Assembly: GCA_963565915.1 (NCBI GenBank)
Contig: OY751494.1
Location: 3,224,001-3,288,000 of the forward strand
Direction of reading: 5' to 3'
Length of the DNA stretch: 64,000 nt
Source: Entoloma clypeatum
Lineage: Eukaryota; Basidiomycota; Agaricomycetes; Agaricales; Entolomataceae
This document shows, piece by piece, positions 61,492 to 64,000 of the stretch; positions within the stretch are counted from its first letter, which is position 1, and each line of letters starts with the position of its first letter. The notes under the pieces were generated by a model, which saw only the letters and a program-made list of their open reading frames with translations, did no database searches and had not been told where the DNA came from. Position numbers and translations under genes: made by a program.

Positions 61492-62134
61492 ATGTTAGCC
61501 TCCCTCCTGTCCTTACTGTCATTGACATCTCTCCCCCATGTCGCCGTCGCCATCTTTCCTCGCGACGCACCAACCACGCCGTCTCTTCCGGGTATCGACG
61601 CCTTCTTGACCGCCCACAACACCATCCGCGCCCAACACAAATCCTTGCCCCTCGAATGGTCCGCACAACTCGCAAGCATGGGTGCGAACTGGGCTGGTCG
61701 TTGCGTCTTCGCGCGCACAGAAGGAGTCCTGAACACCAGCCCCTACGGTGAACTTCACGTAGCTGGGACCGGTCTCCTTCCCATAGATTCCGCCATTCAC
61801 CAGTTCGCGAAGGACGGAGGTAACGCTAAATCTGCGAACTCAGGACCCAAAACCACGTTGATCATACTTTCAAGAGGATTACAATCCAGCCAAACCAACC
61901 TACAATCACTTTACGCAAATCGTGTGGAAGTCAACCACCCAGGTTGGATGCGCAATTTCGCAGTGCAACGACCTTCTTGGTCTTAACACAGGCTTGGCGA
62001 CATATTACGTCTGTCTGTACGACCCACCAGGAAATGTCATTGGACAAGCTCCGTAAGGTTTTTCGTTTCCCAATATCGCCAGGTAGATTCAGTTTTGTTG
62101 CAGGGGAAATGTCCAAGTGGATGATCTGGCATGA
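61492..62134 (+). CDS. Secreted CAP/PR-1-like protein
   Basis: The start at 61492 gives a clear signal peptide (MLASLLSLLSLTSLPHVAVA). The CAP domain follows: DAFLTAHNTIRAQHKSLPL, LEWSAQLASMGANWAGRC and, after an intron at the GACGGAG donor, YNPAKPTYNHFTQIVWKSTT with QVGCAISQC. It closes with LATYYVCLYDPPGNVIGQ, and the last exon reads GNVQVDDLA (stop 62132-62134). The CAP tetrad residues (His in AHN, Glu in GELHV region, His in HFTQ) are in place. Fungal relatives (Pry1-type) bind sterols and lipids and are exported. The role here is unknown. Confidence 0.85.
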
Positions 62135-62464
62135 GCTTTTGTGTGCCGGTTGCATTGATCCGTAGTGTTCTCTTAGAATTTTCCGTCCTGTGTATTCACG
62201 CGGCCCAGAGCCTCGCATCAATGCGCCACTTGGATACATCGTGTCACATACCTGCGTCAGCGTCGACGCTTGTCATCCTGTCTCACCTGTAAGGCCGCGT
62301 GAATGCGATAGCTATATTCTTGTGGTGGTCATTCCAAGATGTACAGAACGTGATGATTATTGAAAGGTACACTCCAGTCCGAACTGTGTTACAGAACTAG
62401 GAACGCCGCGATGAGATAAAGAAAAGGAACACACTGCGACGCAGGCCAGACTTCGGCTTTACCC
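62135..62464. other. Convergent 3' spacer, no gene seen
   Basis: The region lies between the CAP stop and the orphan at 62465. Nothing I can support as a gene. Confidence 0.5.
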
Positions 62465-63988
62465 TTACCAATAACCTACTCCACCGTCATCCGCGCGTCG
62501 AAAACATTTAGTCTCCCGTTCTTCATGGTGATGAGTGGAGTGGTGAGGTTGTGTATGCCTAGCAGATTGGCGTCGTTGATGCGGTCGTCCGCAGGCGTCC
62601 TGATAAGCGTCGAATTGACTCGGGAGCGGTACGGAGTGTTGGTAGCTGGAAACATTCCTGGAGGGTCTTGCACCTGATGGTGGCGTCATTTCACCTGTTA
62701 ACAAAACCGTGTTGTTGGTGGATGGAGTTAACTCCAAACTGCCCTGACCCTTGAACCAGTTCGCAGGAACATCTTTCGTCATCGAATAGCGTCCAGGGAC
62801 AGGAGAAGTAGTTTGTGACGTAAATGACATGTCGGACGCTGTCGAGTAACGCGGCAGTTGAGTTTGAACAGCGTTGGGTCTGACTGGGACTCTGATAGGA
62901 ACAGGTGGAAGCCAATCATCTGCGCCTTGCTGACCAAGGCTCCACCACTCGTTCTCTATATCGCAGGAGGGTGGAGGGACATGAAAGTCTCGAGATGCAG
63001 AGAAAGCAATATCAGAAGCCGAAGAGGAAAAAGCGGGAACGCGTCGAAGATCTGCGGGAAGCTCCTTTGGGGTCTGGAGGTTGCTGTCAGTGACATCAAC
63101 ATTGCTGGTGCGTGAGTGGGTGTCACGAAAAGGTGAGGTAGGACGGCGTGTCAAAGTACCCTGCCCGCTGTCCGCCGCGTCGAGCATGGCCTGATTCCCT
63201 AGATATCTGCGAGCAGCCATACTGATTGCTGCAAGTTGTTGTTTACGAAATAATTCAGTTCCGTCTGCGGTCTGTTGAAAATTTCTTCTATCCTGGGGCA
63301 TGGTGTGGGGCTCCGGATGGTGAATCGCATCCTCATAAAATTTAGACAAGAGTGTTCGGGGGTTTGCAGAATTCAAATGTTCAGCCCATGGATCAGAGTT
63401 CAAAAGGTCCCATTCTTCGGTTGATTCATGAGCAATGGCCGGTCCGATTGGGCCATTAAGAGCTTGGGGTTTCAGCGACTCCAATTGCGCGGTCGGAGCA
63501 TGAGGGTAGCTGTTAATTGGAGGGGAGACGTTATTTGACAGAGGATCCAGAACCGAGGGCACATGATATGGAAGAACATCGGGACGACCACTGCCTTTGT
63601 TAGCCTTACCTTGATCGGCTCGTCTACCCCGAGAACGAAGGCAAGGAACTGTGTTGATGGGACGTAAGTCGATGTCGCGGTTCCTTTCGAGCTGGCGGCT
63701 GGGAAGCTCGCCGCGACCGCGGGCTTTACTTGGGTAATCACGCTGCAGGTGTTCGAATCGCAGCAGGGGTTGATGATTCTCAACTTCGTCTGCATCAGGT
63801 GCAAGGGCCCAGTTGGGAGCCTCTTTGCTATGAGGTTTTACTAGGGGTGACATGGCGTTCTGTGCAGCAGTGAACTTTGTATCCATGGGAATTGCTTCAA
63901 AAGGCGACGCTGGGACCTTATCAACGGGTTGAGAGGTTGCAGGCAAGGGGCACGTGAGGAAATGGCTGGCAAGCTCGGGATATTCCAT
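62465..63988 (-). CDS. Orphan protein with disordered, Pro/Ser-rich sequence
   Basis: An uninterrupted frame of about 507 codons begins MEYPELASHFLTCPLPATSQ near the right edge. The start may be internal, with further exons beyond the window. It is rich in Pro, Ser, Arg and His. Ordered-looking pieces are STEEWDLLNSDPWAEHLN, TLLSKFYEDAIHHPEP, LAAISMAARRYLGNQAML and ENEWWSLGQQGADDWLPP. The His-rich end reads HTQPHHSTHHHEERETKCFR. I recognise no domain and assign no function. Confidence 0.6.
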   Translation of the reverse strand: MEYPELASHFLTCPLPATSQPVDKVPASPFEAIPMDTKFTAAQNAMSPLVKPHSKEAPNWALAPDADEVENHQPLLRFEHLQRDYPSKARGRGELPSRQLERNRDIDLRPINTVPCLRSRGRRADQGKANKGSGRPDVLPYHVPSVLDPLSNNVSPPINSYPHAPTAQLESLKPQALNGPIGPAIAHESTEEWDLLNSDPWAEHLNSANPRTLLSKFYEDAIHHPEPHTMPQDRRNFQQTADGTELFRKQQLAAISMAARRYLGNQAMLDAADSGQGTLTRRPTSPFRDTHSRTSNVDVTDSNLQTPKELPADLRRVPAFSSSASDIAFSASRDFHVPPPSCDIENEWWSLGQQGADDWLPPVPIRVPVRPNAVQTQLPRYSTASDMSFTSQTTSPVPGRYSMTKDVPANWFKGQGSLELTPSTNNTVLLTGEMTPPSGARPSRNVSSYQHSVPLPSQFDAYQDACGRPHQRRQSARHTQPHHSTHHHEERETKCFRRADDGGVGYW

Positions 63989-64000
63989 AGCAAGCTACCA

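Noticed and set aside
63751..63759. GTTCGAATC, the tRNA T-loop word
   Set aside because: It lies inside the orphan coding frame at 62465-63988 and no acceptor or anticodon stem can be drawn around it.

Overview
The window is nuclear DNA of a filamentous basidiomycete, almost certainly an Agaricomycete. Genes are packed on both strands and split by many introns of about 45-65 bases with GT...AG ends. The gene set includes a velvet factor and a two-HMG-box protein resembling mushroom Exp1. There is no rRNA, tRNA, CRISPR array or transposon that I can support. Nearly all genes are conserved eukaryotic housekeeping genes. Most had to be rebuilt by joining exons across introns by eye, so outer boundaries are firmer than every internal splice site.

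Layout. 1-6 kb: an amidohydrolase cut by the left edge, an inverted-repeat spacer, a coiled-coil orphan, a Ser/Thr-rich membrane protein and a mitochondrial enoyl-CoA hydratase of the methylglutaconyl-CoA type. 6-24 kb: SEC10 (exocyst) facing RIX1 (60S maturation), RRN11 (Pol I core factor), a LAA2-like adaptor protein, RPA190 (Pol I largest subunit) and VAC14. 24-33 kb: an M28 peptidase, a sugar transporter, a SET-domain methyltransferase and an RNF220-like RING ligase. 33-46 kb: TOM7 (51 aa in four exons), eIF3f, UreF, an AFG1-like ATPase, an RTC3/SBDS-like protein, MLH3, the beta subunit of methylcrotonoyl-CoA carboxylase and an ArfGAP. 47-64 kb: a VelB-like velvet factor, a large mitochondrial PPR protein, a GNAT acetyltransferase, an Exp1-like HMG protein, complex I subunits NDUFA13 and NDUFS8, an INO80-F-domain-like protein, prefoldin 2, a secreted CAP protein and two orphans.

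Shared functions. RIX1, RRN11 and RPA190 all serve ribosome production and lie within 11 kb. Mitochondrial function recurs (TOM7, AFG1, PPR protein, NDUFA13, NDUFS8, MCC beta, enoyl-CoA hydratase). The carboxylase and the hydratase would catalyse successive steps of leucine breakdown, but they are 37 kb apart.

I did not find a convincing new biological system. The most unusual points are gene architecture: the Pol I catalytic loop is assembled from three consecutive exons of 14, 18 and 21 nt, one behind a GC-AG intron, and SEC10 and RIX1 diverge from start codons that share two base pairs.
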